DNA from: Lentzea xinjiangensis
Lineage (GTDB): Bacteria > Actinomycetota > Actinomycetes > Mycobacteriales > Pseudonocardiaceae
Reading direction: 5' to 3'
DNA length: 64,000 nucleotides
Assembly: GCF_900110955.1 (NCBI RefSeq)
Contig: NZ_FOFR01000013.1
Location: 186,001 to 250,000, forward strand
Shown here: positions 24,503 through 33,654 of the stretch, piece after piece
Layout: every line of letters begins with the position of its first letter
Position numbering within the stretch: position 1 is the first letter of the stretch
Made by a program: the position numbers and the translations under genes
The notes under the pieces: model-generated
The model's database searches: none
What the model was told of the DNA's origin: nothing
What the model saw: the letters and a program-made list of their open reading frames with translations, nothing else

Positions 24503-24847
24503 GTGTCGTCCGCGAGAATCACCGCCCTCGAAGCCGAGGTGGCAGGGCTGCGCAAAGCTCTGGTATCCCGGACTGTCATCGGGCAGGCCTCTGGCCTGAT
24601 CGCCGCACGCAAACCCTGCACACCCCAGCAGGCGTTCCAGCTGCTGGTGCACATCTCCCAGCACCACAACATCAAGCTGCACGTCGCGGCCGACCGCCTG
24701 GTCACCGCGTTCGTGCACGCGCACCTGGGTCGACCCGTCGACCTGGCCGACCAGATGCTGTGGGATCACGTCGACGCAACGACCGCGAACGACTCCGGTG
24801 AGAGCGATGACGGATTCGCAGAGGAGGTCAGCAGCACGTCTCCCTGA
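24503..24847 (+). CDS. ANTAR-domain RNA-binding regulator
   Basis: Protein of 114 aa from GTG 24503, with AAAGGAG 7-8 nt upstream. Residues about 1-20 form a short coiled coil (ALEAEVAGLRKAL). Residues 23-75 match ANTAR: RTVIGQASGLIAARKPCTPQQ and AFQLLVHISQHHNIKLHVAA. ANTAR proteins bind paired hexaloop hairpins in nascent RNA and prevent termination. No N-terminal GAF domain is present, so sensing may occur through a partner. The 3' 82 bp overlap the 3' end of treZ in antisense. Confidence 0.85.
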   Translation: MSSARITALEAEVAGLRKALVSRTVIGQASGLIAARKPCTPQQAFQLLVHISQHHNIKLHVAADRLVTAFVHAHLGRPVDLADQMLWDHVDATTANDSGESDDGFAEEVSSTSP

Positions 24848-26463
24848 GGCAGCGGGACGGGGGTCGTGCCGAGGTTCACCACCACGCGGGTAGTCCCGCG
24901 GTGCAGCACGAAGCACTCCCCGTCCTGCTCCACGACGAACCTGTCCAGCCGCGGGTCGGCCAGCTCAGGGCGGGAGCGCCGCAACGCGATCAGCGCGCGG
25001 TAGGTCTCCAGCACCTCCGCGTGCCCGGCCTCGGTCACCTCGTCCCAGCGCAACCGCGAGTTCTCCACCGTCTGCGGCGACATCGGGTCAGGAACCTCCG
25101 ACTCCCCCCAGCCGTGCTTCGCGAACTCCCGCCGCCTGCCGGTCCGCACGGCCTCGGCCAGCCCCTGGTCCGGGAAGGACGCGAAGAACTGCCACGGCGT
25201 GCTCGCCGCCCACTCCTCCCCCATGAAGATCATGGGGGTGTACGGCGAGCAGAGCACGATCGCCGCCCCGCACAGCAACCTCCCCGTCGACACCGTCGCC
25301 GTCAGCCGGTCGCCGGCCGCGCGGTTGCCGATCTGGTCGTGGTTCTGCGTGTAGGCCAGGAACCGGTAGCCCGGGATCAGCGCCGTGTCGACCGGCTTGC
25401 CGTGGTGCTTCTCCCGGAACGACGACCACGTGCCCGCGTGGAAGAACACCTTCTCCAGCGTGTTCTTCACCGCGCCCGGTGCCGCGAAGTCCTCGTAATA
25501 GCCGAACGTCTCGCCCGTCAGCGCCACGTGCAGGCAGTGGTGCAGGTCGTCGGCCCACTGGGCGTGCAGGCCGTAACCGCCGCCTTCGCGCGCGGTCACC
25601 AGCCTGGCGTCGTTCAGGTCGGACTCGGCGATCAGCGTGAGCGGGCGGCCCGCGCTCGCGGACAGCGCGTCCACCTCGATCGCCAGCTCCTCGAGCACGT
25701 GCACCGCGCGCTGGTCCGCGAGCGCGTGCACGGCGTCGAGCCGCAGCCCGTCGACGTGGAAGTCCCGCAGCCACTGCAGCGCGTTGTCGATCACGTACCG
25801 GCGCACCTCGTCGGAGCCCGGCCCGTCGAGGTTGAGGCCGGGACCCCACTCGTTGCGACCGGCGAAGTACGGCCCGAACTTGTCGAGGTACGCGCCGGAC
25901 GGTCCGAGGTGGTTGTAGACGACGTCCAGCAGCACGGCGAGACCGCGCGCGTGGCAGGCGTCGACGAACCGCTTGAACCCGTCCGGCCCGCCGTAGGGCT
26001 CGTGCACGGCGCCCCACAGGACTCCGTCGTAACCCCAGCCCTCCACGCCGTCGAAGCTGTTGACCGGCATGACCTCGACGAACGTGACGCCGAGGTCGAC
26101 GAGGTGGTCGAGCTTGCCGATGGCCGCGTCGAACGTGCCCTCCGGCGTGAACGTGCCGATGTGCAGCTCGTAGATCACGCCACCCGGCAGCGCCCGCCCG
26201 GTCCACCCGCCGTCGGTCCACTCGAACGAGTGCCGGTAGACGCGGGACGCCTCGTGCACCCCGTTCGGCTGCCACAGCGACCGCGGGTCCGGGTACGCCT
26301 CACCCTCGATGACGAAGGCGTAGTCCGTTCCCTCCGGCGAGCCGGCGGCCGGGTCGATCTCGGCGGAGTACCACCAGTCGCCGTCGCGCTTCATCTCGTG
26401 GTCGGCGCCGTCGACGCGCACGTGCACCGACTCGGGCGTCGGCGCCCACACCGAAAAGATCAC
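24766..26463 (-). CDS. treZ: Malto-oligosyltrehalose trehalohydrolase
   Basis: GH13 enzyme of 565 aa that releases trehalose from the malto-oligosyltrehalose made by TreY. The GTG start at 26463 overlaps the treY stop (GTGA). An N-terminal CBM48-type beta domain (VIFSVWAPTPESVHVRVDG) precedes the barrel. Catalytic motifs are VDGLRLDAVHALAD (nucleophile Asp), LIAESDLND (acid/base Glu) and YTQNHDQIGNRA (transition-state Asp). Its 3' end overlaps the ANTAR gene on the other strand by 82 bp. Confidence 0.95.
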   Translation of the reverse strand: MIFSVWAPTPESVHVRVDGADHEMKRDGDWWYSAEIDPAAGSPEGTDYAFVIEGEAYPDPRSLWQPNGVHEASRVYRHSFEWTDGGWTGRALPGGVIYELHIGTFTPEGTFDAAIGKLDHLVDLGVTFVEVMPVNSFDGVEGWGYDGVLWGAVHEPYGGPDGFKRFVDACHARGLAVLLDVVYNHLGPSGAYLDKFGPYFAGRNEWGPGLNLDGPGSDEVRRYVIDNALQWLRDFHVDGLRLDAVHALADQRAVHVLEELAIEVDALSASAGRPLTLIAESDLNDARLVTAREGGGYGLHAQWADDLHHCLHVALTGETFGYYEDFAAPGAVKNTLEKVFFHAGTWSSFREKHHGKPVDTALIPGYRFLAYTQNHDQIGNRAAGDRLTATVSTGRLLCGAAIVLCSPYTPMIFMGEEWAASTPWQFFASFPDQGLAEAVRTGRRREFAKHGWGESEVPDPMSPQTVENSRLRWDEVTEAGHAEVLETYRALIALRRSRPELADPRLDRFVVEQDGECFVLHRGTTRVVVNLGTTPVPLPQGDVLLTSSANPSSLSPESFAVVAST

Positions 26464-28556
26464 TGGTCCCCCCGCACGAGCAGTGCCACCGGATAGCGGT
26501 CGAGCAACGACGACAGGTCCTCGGCCGCCGGCCGCCCGGTGAGCACGTCCGTCCACCCCGGACCCGCCGGCAGCGGCAGAACCGTGTCCTGCCAGCCCTT
26601 GCGCGCCAGCCCGACCGGCAGCCTCGTCGCCACCGTGATCACGCCGGACCGCTCGAACGCGAGCACGTGCCCGGCGGCCGGGCCCTCGGCGCGCAACGGC
26701 CGGTAGCCGTGCAGCCCGCGCTTGCGGACGTGCAGGGCCTTGTGCACGACGAGCAGCTTCGCCGCGCCCGAGTCGTCGACCTCCGGCAGCCAGCCGGACT
26801 CGATGCGCGCCAGCAGCTCGCGGCGCACCTCGTAGTCGACCGGCCGGCGGTTGTCCGGGTCGACCAGCGAGAAGTCCCACAGCTCGGTGCCCTGGTACAC
26901 GTCCGGCACGCCCGGCGCGGTGAGCTGGACCAGCTTCTGCCCCAGCGCGTTCGACCAGCCGGGGGCCTTGATCCGCTCGGCGAACGCGGCGACCTCCGGG
27001 GCGTTCAGCGCCTTCGCTGGCCACGCGGCCACCTCGGCGTCGAACTCCTCGTCGCGGTCGACCCACGACGTCCTGATCTTGGCCTCGCGCGACGCCTTCT
27101 CGAGGTACTGGCCGAGCCGGTCCTCGGTGATGGGCCACGCTCCGACCAGCGACTGCCACGCCAGCCGGTTCAGCGTCGGCTCGGAGATGCCGTGCTGCTC
27201 GCTCATCGCGGACTCGAACGCCAGGTACTCGTCCGGGATCTCCGCCAGCACGGCGAGGCGTGCGCGCACGTCCTCCGAGCGCTTGGTGTCGTGCGTCGAC
27301 AACGCGGTCATCGCGGCCGGTTCGCCCGACTCGCGGGCCGCCGCACGCTGGTGGAACTCCTCGACCGGAAGGCCGAACCGGTCCGGGGAGCCTCCGACCT
27401 CGTTGAGCGCCACGAAGTTCGTGTACCGGTAGAACGCCGTGTCCTCGGTGCCCTTCGCGACGACCATGCCGGAGGTCTGCTGGATCCTCGTCGCCAGTTC
27501 GCCGTGCGGGTCGGCGCGGACCTGCTCGTCCAGCGCGCGCACGGCGGGCGACTTGCTCAGCCGGACCGCGGCCTCCCAGTGCGCCATGCCTTCCGGCAGG
27601 TACGAGCGGTACACCGGGAAGTTGACCATGACCTCGGCGACGGCGGCGCACGCGTCCTCGAAGTCCACCCCCTGTACGAGCCGGGCGATCCGGCGCACCT
27701 CGGCCACCAGGATCGAGTCGGCCACCTGCCGGCGCGACGCCTGCTCGACCTCGTGGAAGCTCTCCGTGCCGGTCCTCGCGGTGAACGCGTCGGTGGGCGC
27801 GATGAAGACGCCGCAGATCTCGCGCAGCGCGTCGTAGCCCGTCGTGCCGTCGACCGGCCAGCTCTGCGGCAGCGACTCGTCCGGGCCGAGGATCTTCTCC
27901 ACGACCAGCCAGCCGTCGAAGTGCTCGCGCAGCCGCCGGAAGTAGCCGCCGGGGTCGGCCAGGCCGTCCGGGTGGTCGATGCGCAACCCCGTGACGCCCC
28001 AGGAGAGCACCTCGCGGTGGGTCGCCTCGAACACCTCCGGATCCTCGACCCGCACCGCCGCGAGCTCGGTGATGTCGAAGAACCGCCGGTAGTTCAGCTC
28101 GGTGTTGCCGCGCCGCCAGTTCACCCGCTGGTAGTGCTCGTGGACCTCGGGATCGGCGTCCTCGGCGAGCACGGGCAGCAGCACCTTGCCCGACGACCAG
28201 TCGATGTCGAAGTACCGGGCGTACGGCGAGTCCCGGCCTCGTTCGAGGACGTCCTCCCACCACGGGTTGGGCACGACCATGTGGTTCGGCACGATGTCGA
28301 CGACCAGGCCGAGGCCGAGCGCGGTCAGCCGTTCCTGCAGCGCGACCCGGCCCTCGTCGCCGCCCAGCTCGGGCCGCGCCCTGGTCGGGTCGACGACGTC
28401 GTAGCCGTGCGTCGAGCCCTCCCGCGCGTCGAGCATCGGCGAGGCGTAGAGCGCGCCGACGCCCAGCCGCGCCAGGTAGTCGGCGACGGCGGCCGCGTCG
28501 GCGAAGGTGAAGGACGGGGTGAACTGCACGCGGTAGGTCGAGGACGGCGCGCCCAT
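26460..28556 (-). CDS. treY: Malto-oligosyltrehalose synthase
   Basis: GH13 enzyme of 698 aa that turns the terminal alpha-1,4 bond of a maltodextrin into the alpha-1,1 bond of trehalose. N-terminus STYRVQFTPSFTFADAAAV and LYASPMLDAREGSTHGYDVV are diagnostic. The barrel motifs DIVPNHMV, VTGLRIDHPDGLADP and TEDTAFYRY follow. The ATG at 28556 overlaps the glgX stop by one base (TGATG), and the 3' end overlaps treZ, so glgX, treY and treZ are translated together. Confidence 0.96.
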   Translation of the reverse strand: MGAPSSTYRVQFTPSFTFADAAAVADYLARLGVGALYASPMLDAREGSTHGYDVVDPTRARPELGGDEGRVALQERLTALGLGLVVDIVPNHMVVPNPWWEDVLERGRDSPYARYFDIDWSSGKVLLPVLAEDADPEVHEHYQRVNWRRGNTELNYRRFFDITELAAVRVEDPEVFEATHREVLSWGVTGLRIDHPDGLADPGGYFRRLREHFDGWLVVEKILGPDESLPQSWPVDGTTGYDALREICGVFIAPTDAFTARTGTESFHEVEQASRRQVADSILVAEVRRIARLVQGVDFEDACAAVAEVMVNFPVYRSYLPEGMAHWEAAVRLSKSPAVRALDEQVRADPHGELATRIQQTSGMVVAKGTEDTAFYRYTNFVALNEVGGSPDRFGLPVEEFHQRAAARESGEPAAMTALSTHDTKRSEDVRARLAVLAEIPDEYLAFESAMSEQHGISEPTLNRLAWQSLVGAWPITEDRLGQYLEKASREAKIRTSWVDRDEEFDAEVAAWPAKALNAPEVAAFAERIKAPGWSNALGQKLVQLTAPGVPDVYQGTELWDFSLVDPDNRRPVDYEVRRELLARIESGWLPEVDDSGAAKLLVVHKALHVRKRGLHGYRPLRAEGPAAGHVLAFERSGVITVATRLPVGLARKGWQDTVLPLPAGPGWTDVLTGRPAAEDLSSLLDRYPVALLVRGDQ

Positions 28557-30661
28557 CAGCCCATCCTCTGCAGCACGACGAGCGACCGCGCGGTGAGGTT
28601 GAGCTGCCCGGACGCGGCGATCGGCTTCGAGCCGGTGCCGACCTCACCGGTCGCCGTGTCGACCACCACGGTCCACTCGGGACCGTACTCGGAGTCGGGC
28701 AGAGTCACCTGGATGTCCTCGTGGTGCGCGTTGAACGCCATCAGGAACGAGTCGTCGACCACCCGCATGCCCCGCGAGTCGAGGTCGGGCATGCCCTCGC
28801 CGTTGAGGAAGATGACGATGCACTTGCCGAAGTCGTCTTCCCAGTTCTGCTCGGTCATCTCCTCGCCGGACGGGGTGAACCAGGCGATGTCGCGCAGCTC
28901 CTCGCCCTTGCGGATCGGCCGGCCCGCGAAGAACCGCCGGCGCCGGAACACCGGGTGCGCCTTGCGGAACGCCGTCAGCGCGGAGGTGAACTCGACGAGC
29001 TCGGCGTTGGCCTCGACCAGCGACCAGTCGACCCAGGAGACCTCGTTGTCCTGGCAGTAGACGTTGTTGTTGCCGTTCTGCGTGCGGCCGAACTCGTCGC
29101 CGTGCAGGATCATCGGCACGCCCTGCGACAACAGCAACGTCGCCATCAGGTTGCGCCGCTGCCGCGCCCGCAGCGCGAGCACTTCCTCGTCGTCCGTCGG
29201 CCCCTCGACGCCGCAGTTCCAGGAGCGGTTGTGGCTCTCGCCGTCCTGGTTGTCCTCGCCGTTGGCCTCGTTGTGCTTCTCGTTGTACGACACCAGGTCG
29301 TTGAGCGTGAAGCCGTCGTGCGCCGTCACGAAGTTGATCGACGCGTACGGCCGGCGCCCGTCGTCCTGGTAGAGGTCGGACGAGCCGGTGATGCGCGAGG
29401 CGAACTCGCCCATCGTCGCCGGTTCACCGCGCCAGAAGTCGCGGACCGTGTCGCGGAACTTGCCGTTCCACTCCGTCCACAGCGGAGGGAAGTTGCCGAC
29501 CTGGTAGCCACCGGGACCGACGTCCCACGGCTCCGCGATCAGCTTGACCTGCGACACCACCGGGTCCTGCTGCACGACCTCGAAGAAGGTCGACAGCCTG
29601 TCGACGTCGTAGAACTCGCGCGCCAGCGTGGCCGCGAGGTCGAACCGGAAGCCGTCGACGCGCATCTCGGTGACCCAGTAGCGCAACGAGTCCATGATGA
29701 GCTGCAGCGTGTGCGGCGTGCGCACGTTCAGCGAGTTGCCGGTGCCCGTGTAGTCCATGTAGAACTTCGGGTCGTCCTCGACCAGGCGGTAGTACGCCTC
29801 GTTGTCGATACCGCGCATCGACAGCGTCGGGCCGAGGTGGTTGCCCTCCGCCGTGTGGTTGTAGACGACGTCGAGGATGACCTCGATGCCCGCCTGGTGC
29901 AGGGCCCTGACCATGCCCTTGAACTCCTGCACCTGGTTCAGCGGCATCGCCGCGTAGCCGTCGTGCGGGGCGAAGAACCCGATCGTGTTGTAGCCCCAGT
30001 AGTTGCTGAGCCTGCGCTCGGCCAGCGTGTGGTCGCTGACGAACTGGTGCACCGGCATCAGCTCGACCGCCGTGACGCCGAGCTTGGTCAGGTGGTCGAT
30101 CATCACCGGGTGCGCGAGGCCCGCGTAGGTGCCCCGCAGCTTCGGCGGGATCTCCGGGTGGTCGATCGTGAGGCCGCGCACGTGGGCCTCGTAGATCACC
30201 GTCTCGTTGTACGGCGTCCTCGGGTACCTGTCGTTCGTCCAGTCGAAGAACGGGTTGACCACGACGGACTTGGGCACGTACGGCGCCGAGTCGGCGTCGT
30301 TGCGCTCGTCCGGCGAGCCGAACTTGTACCCGTACAACGCCTCGTCCCACGACAGGCCGTTCGAGATGGCCTTCGCGTACGGGTCGATGAGCAGCTTGTT
30401 GGGGTTGCACCTGAGCCCTCGCGAGGGGTCGTGCGGGCCGTGCACGCGATATCCGTACAGCTGGCCCGGTCCCACCCCCAGCAGGTAACCGTGGTGGACG
30501 AAGCCGTCCACCTCGGGCAGCCGCACGCGGGTCTCGGTGCCGTCGTCGTCGAAGAGGCAGAGCTCCACGTACTCGGCGACTTCGGAGAACAGGGCGAAAT
30601 TCGTGCCTACGCCGTCATAACCAGCGCCCAGCGGATAGGGCCTTCCAGGCCAGGGTCGCAC
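28556..30661 (-). CDS. glgX: Glycogen debranching enzyme
   Basis: Isoamylase-type GH13 enzyme (also called TreX) of 701 aa. The GTG at 30661 (VRPWPGRPYPLG) was chosen because GAGGAG lies 4 nt upstream; a start at 30712 is possible but has no clear ribosome site. CBM48 is followed by motifs ILDVVYNHTAEGN, VDGFRFDLAATLARE, LIAEPWDVG and NFVTAHDGFTLNDLV. It removes alpha-1,6 branches from glycogen, supplying linear dextrins for TreY and TreZ. Confidence 0.95.
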   Translation of the reverse strand: MRPWPGRPYPLGAGYDGVGTNFALFSEVAEYVELCLFDDDGTETRVRLPEVDGFVHHGYLLGVGPGQLYGYRVHGPHDPSRGLRCNPNKLLIDPYAKAISNGLSWDEALYGYKFGSPDERNDADSAPYVPKSVVVNPFFDWTNDRYPRTPYNETVIYEAHVRGLTIDHPEIPPKLRGTYAGLAHPVMIDHLTKLGVTAVELMPVHQFVSDHTLAERRLSNYWGYNTIGFFAPHDGYAAMPLNQVQEFKGMVRALHQAGIEVILDVVYNHTAEGNHLGPTLSMRGIDNEAYYRLVEDDPKFYMDYTGTGNSLNVRTPHTLQLIMDSLRYWVTEMRVDGFRFDLAATLAREFYDVDRLSTFFEVVQQDPVVSQVKLIAEPWDVGPGGYQVGNFPPLWTEWNGKFRDTVRDFWRGEPATMGEFASRITGSSDLYQDDGRRPYASINFVTAHDGFTLNDLVSYNEKHNEANGEDNQDGESHNRSWNCGVEGPTDDEEVLALRARQRRNLMATLLLSQGVPMILHGDEFGRTQNGNNNVYCQDNEVSWVDWSLVEANAELVEFTSALTAFRKAHPVFRRRRFFAGRPIRKGEELRDIAWFTPSGEEMTEQNWEDDFGKCIVIFLNGEGMPDLDSRGMRVVDDSFLMAFNAHHEDIQVTLPDSEYGPEWTVVVDTATGEVGTGSKPIAASGQLNLTARSLVVLQRMG

Positions 30662-30967
30662 GATGCTCCTCACAAGCTGGCAGCTACCGACATGACCGTA
30701 TCCGACTGGCACCGGTGCGGCATCGGACCGGCGGACCAGGGGGACGGGGCCACGATCTGATTACTACCCCGCCGCCGCGTTTTGTACGCCGGCAAACGCC
30801 GAACCCAGGTCGTGCCCGGAAAACCGGTGGTCTGGTGGACGATCACACCCGAAACCCTACGAGCGGACACCGACAGAACCGGGCCCGCTACAGCGAGGTT
30901 CTCACGAGAGTGGGAGCGGCTTAGATCGAACGTGTGATCGTCACGGACCGGTAGCTACCGCCTGCAG
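30662..30967. other. Intergenic region upstream of glgX
   Basis: About 300 bp with no convincing coding frame. It should contain the glgX promoter. A 12-bp palindrome CGGTAGCTACCG lies at 30949-30960, 7 bp past the stop of the small upstream gene, and may act as a terminator stem or binding site. An AT-richer patch is present around 30755-30785. Confidence 0.5.
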
Positions 30968-31270
30968 TCACACTCCTTCGTGCGCCAGCACCAGCTGTCC
31001 GCGCGCGGCCATGAGCAGCGTGCGGGCTTCCTGGATCTCGCAGTACTTCAGGTGTTCGCACGCGGCCTCCGCGCACGCCAGCGCGTGCTGGAGGGCGGTG
31101 TTGTCCTCCGCGGGACCTGCGTCCCGCAGCGCGTCGCGCAGCGCCTCCTCCGCGCGCCGTGCCCCGGCCACCGGGTCGCCGAGCGCTGCCGGTCTCACCG
31201 AGGCGAGGGCCTGCTCGACGGCCAGTTCGAGTACGTCGGTTGGTGTCCGCGTGCTCACGGCTGAGCTCAT
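30968..31270 (-). CDS. Small helical hypothetical protein between malQ and glgX
   Basis: Protein of 100 aa from ATG 31270 (MSSAVSTRTPTDVLELAVEQ), with GGAGG about 11 nt upstream. It is predicted almost wholly helical and Ala-rich, with regions AEEALRDALRDAGPAEDNTAL, CAEAACEHLKYCEIQEAR and LLMAARGQLVLAHEGV. There is no signal peptide, and two cysteines lie seven residues apart (CEHLKYC). Its position inside the maltodextrin/trehalose gene block suggests a link to glucan metabolism, but no known domain was recognised. Confidence 0.65.
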   Translation of the reverse strand: MSSAVSTRTPTDVLELAVEQALASVRPAALGDPVAGARRAEEALRDALRDAGPAEDNTALQHALACAEAACEHLKYCEIQEARTLLMAARGQLVLAHEGV

Positions 31271-31363
31271 CTGGTACGCCACCTCCAAGGGTTCGTCGTC
31301 CGCCGCCGGGTGACCGGCCTTACAGTACTCCGCACGCGCGTGACCTGCTGTTGCGCAAAAGTT

Positions 31364-33175
31364 TCATCTTCCGCGGGCGCGCAGCGGCCGCGTGATGTCC
31401 CGGACCCGGGGGAAGAAGTCGTCCAGCGCCACGGGCAGGGGGATCCGCCAGTTCGGGTGCTCGTCGATCGTGCCCGGCACGTTGGGCTGCCGGGTGTCCA
31501 GCAGAGCGTCCTGGGGTGAAGTCAGGACCAACGCGCAGGGTGCCTGCGCGAGCAGTTCGTGGGCGCCCGCGACCCGGTCGGCGGCGTCGATGCCCTCCTG
31601 GCGCATCAGCTCGTCGAAGTCGGGGCCGTCGGGGCCCGCGAAGAACGTGGCCGCGGTGGGCAGGTCGTGCGTGGAGATGCTGGCCATCGCCTTCGGGTTC
31701 CACTGCGCGGGCGGGATGAGCGGGTGGCCCTCGGCGTAGTAGTCGCGCTGGAAGTACAGCACGGCACTGGTCAGCATGCCGTTCTCCTGCAACGTCTTCG
31801 TGACGACGGGCTCGACCGTGCCGAGGTCCTCGCCAACGACGACCGCGCCGGCCCGGTAGGCCTCCAGCGCCAGCACGCCCAGCATGGCGTCGGCGTCGTA
31901 GTAGACGTAGGTGCCGCGCGACGGCGGCTCGCCCGGCGGGATCCACCACAGCCGCCACAGGCCGGCGACGTGATCGATCCGGATGCCGTCGGCGTGCTGG
32001 AGCACGCTGCGCAGCACCTGCCGGAACGGCCGGTAGCCGGTCTCGGCGAGCGTGTCAGGGCGCCACGGCGGCAGGCCCCAGTCCTGGCCGTCCGCGCTGA
32101 ACGCGTCCGGCGGTGCGCCGACGGTGACGTCGATGGCGAACGCCTCGGGGTCGGCGAACGTGTCCGCACCACCAGGCGCGACGCCGACCGGCAGGTCGTG
32201 GATGACGCCGACGGCCATGCCCGCCTCGTGCGCGGCGAGCCGGACGTCCTGCAACTGGCGGGTGCACAGGTGCTGAAGCCAGGCGTGGAACGCGACCCGC
32301 TCCCGCGGCGGCTCCGCGCGCTCGGCCGGCCACTCCCGCCAGTCCGCGCCGTGGACCTCCGCCAGCGCGCAGTAGGTGGCGAACCTCTCCAGCTCGGCGT
32401 CCATCTCGACGTCGCCGCCGGGGAAGAGCAGCTCCAGCGCCTGCTTCTTGGCGTCCCAGACGGCGTCGTAGTCGATCAGGTCCTGGTTCTGCGGGCGCAG
32501 GTCGCGGATGATCTGCCGGGTGCGCGGGCAGGCCTGCAGGAACTCGGCCGTGTCGGTGATCCGCAGGTAGAGGGGGTTCGCGAAGCGCCGGCTCGTCGGC
32601 GAGTAGGGCGAGCGCTCGACCGGGTGGGTCAGGCTGGGCGCCTGCACCGGGTTGACCAGAACCACGCCGGCGTCGAGCTCGAGGCTGCTGCGCCGGGCGA
32701 TCGTCGCGAGGTCGGCGAAGTCGCCCATCCCCCACGACTCCTTCGAGCGCGCGGCGTAGAGCTGCAGCATCCAGCCCCAGGTCCGCGGGACGTCCGGCAG
32801 CGTCCTGGGCGCGACGGCCAGGGTGACGGTCTGGTCCGCCGTCACGATCCGGTGCCAGCCGAGCGGCAGCGAGTCCGGCAGGTGCCGTTCGGTCTCGACG
32901 CTCGTGCCGTCTTCCAGCTCGATCGTGGCGGGGCCGCGCAGGTCGTACGTCTCGTACTCGCGGACGACGATCGTGGGCGGCAGCGTCCTGGCGGCACGGC
33001 GCTGCTCGACCTCGGCGAGCGCGCGGGCGACGGAGTCCTCTGTGGACGCGTCGACGCCGAACTGGGCGAGCACCTTGACGACGACCTCGGTGTCGACGAC
33101 GACTTCCTGCTGGTCCGCGTTCTCGTACCGAGTGGCGACACCCCAGGCGTCCGCCAACCTCGCCAATTGCTCCAC
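31364..33175 (-). CDS. malQ: 4-alpha-glucanotransferase (amylomaltase)
   Basis: GH77 enzyme of 603 aa. A GTG at 33175 opens MEQLARLADAWGVATRYENA. There is no clear ribosome site, so translation may be leaderless. An N-terminal extension of about 160 residues, typical of actinobacterial and E. coli MalQ, precedes the barrel. Motifs are SKESWGMGDFADL, GIRIDHVAGLWRLWW with the nucleophile Asp, VVGEDLGTVEP with the acid/base Glu, and ISTHDLPT. It transfers maltooligosaccharide chains, adjusting dextrin length for the tre pathway that follows. Confidence 0.95.
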   Translation of the reverse strand: MEQLARLADAWGVATRYENADQQEVVVDTEVVVKVLAQFGVDASTEDSVARALAEVEQRRAARTLPPTIVVREYETYDLRGPATIELEDGTSVETERHLPDSLPLGWHRIVTADQTVTLAVAPRTLPDVPRTWGWMLQLYAARSKESWGMGDFADLATIARRSSLELDAGVVLVNPVQAPSLTHPVERSPYSPTSRRFANPLYLRITDTAEFLQACPRTRQIIRDLRPQNQDLIDYDAVWDAKKQALELLFPGGDVEMDAELERFATYCALAEVHGADWREWPAERAEPPRERVAFHAWLQHLCTRQLQDVRLAAHEAGMAVGVIHDLPVGVAPGGADTFADPEAFAIDVTVGAPPDAFSADGQDWGLPPWRPDTLAETGYRPFRQVLRSVLQHADGIRIDHVAGLWRLWWIPPGEPPSRGTYVYYDADAMLGVLALEAYRAGAVVVGEDLGTVEPVVTKTLQENGMLTSAVLYFQRDYYAEGHPLIPPAQWNPKAMASISTHDLPTAATFFAGPDGPDFDELMRQEGIDAADRVAGAHELLAQAPCALVLTSPQDALLDTRQPNVPGTIDEHPNWRIPLPVALDDFFPRVRDITRPLRARGR

Positions 33176-33266
33176 GACTACAAGCTATGTCACAGCTCGG
33201 GCGGCATTACCAGAGCAAATGGTCCCTGGTCACCCGAAGGGTGCAGGCCAGTTGGGACACGAAAAC

Positions 33267-33290
33267 CGGATGCATTCCATCAAACATCCG
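33267..33290. terminator. Hairpin between malQ and the RidA remnant
   Basis: CGGATG (33267-33272) pairs with CATCCG (33285-33290) around a 12-nt AT-rich loop. It lies just past the end of the RidA-like remnant on the reverse strand, where it could end transcription ahead of malQ. There is no long U-tract. Confidence 0.35.
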
Positions 33291-33294
33291 ATGC

Positions 33295-33620
33295 CTAGCC
33301 GGGAATGGTCACCACCGCTTCGAGCTCGACCAGCAAGCCGGGCCCGAACAACGCCGCGACCTGAACGAGTGCGCGACGGGGTTGTGCAGTTCGCCGAGTG
33401 CGGGGCGCTGGACCTCGTCCCGCACATCCCGAATGGTTCGCACCTTCGAGGCGTCGAGCACGAACCAGGTGAACTCCACGACATCCGACCAGTTCGCGCC
33501 AAACCTCCGGATGACGTGATGAATCTTGCTCATCACGTGCCGCGTCTGCGCGGCCGAATCGTCCACGCCGACAACGCATCCGGCGGTGGCGGCCACCTGC
33601 CCGGTGACCGCCACCGCGGA
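33295..33620 (-). pseudogene. RidA/YjgF-family remnant, frameshifted and truncated
   Basis: Reverse-strand sequence reads VAVTGQVAATAGCVVGVDDS and then SKIHHVIRRFGANWSDVVEFT in one frame. The expected RidA ending, ALVQVAALFGPGLLVELEAV, appears in another frame close to 33350-33375, so a frameshift splits the gene. The first 25 or so residues of the family (the GPYSQAV-type start) cannot be found. Intact RidA proteins are about 130 aa enamine/imine deaminases. The remnant is probably inactive, unless a sequencing error made the shift. Confidence 0.7.
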
Positions 33621-33654
33621 CGGCTCGGTCAGGCGCTTTCAGGTGAGCACGCGG

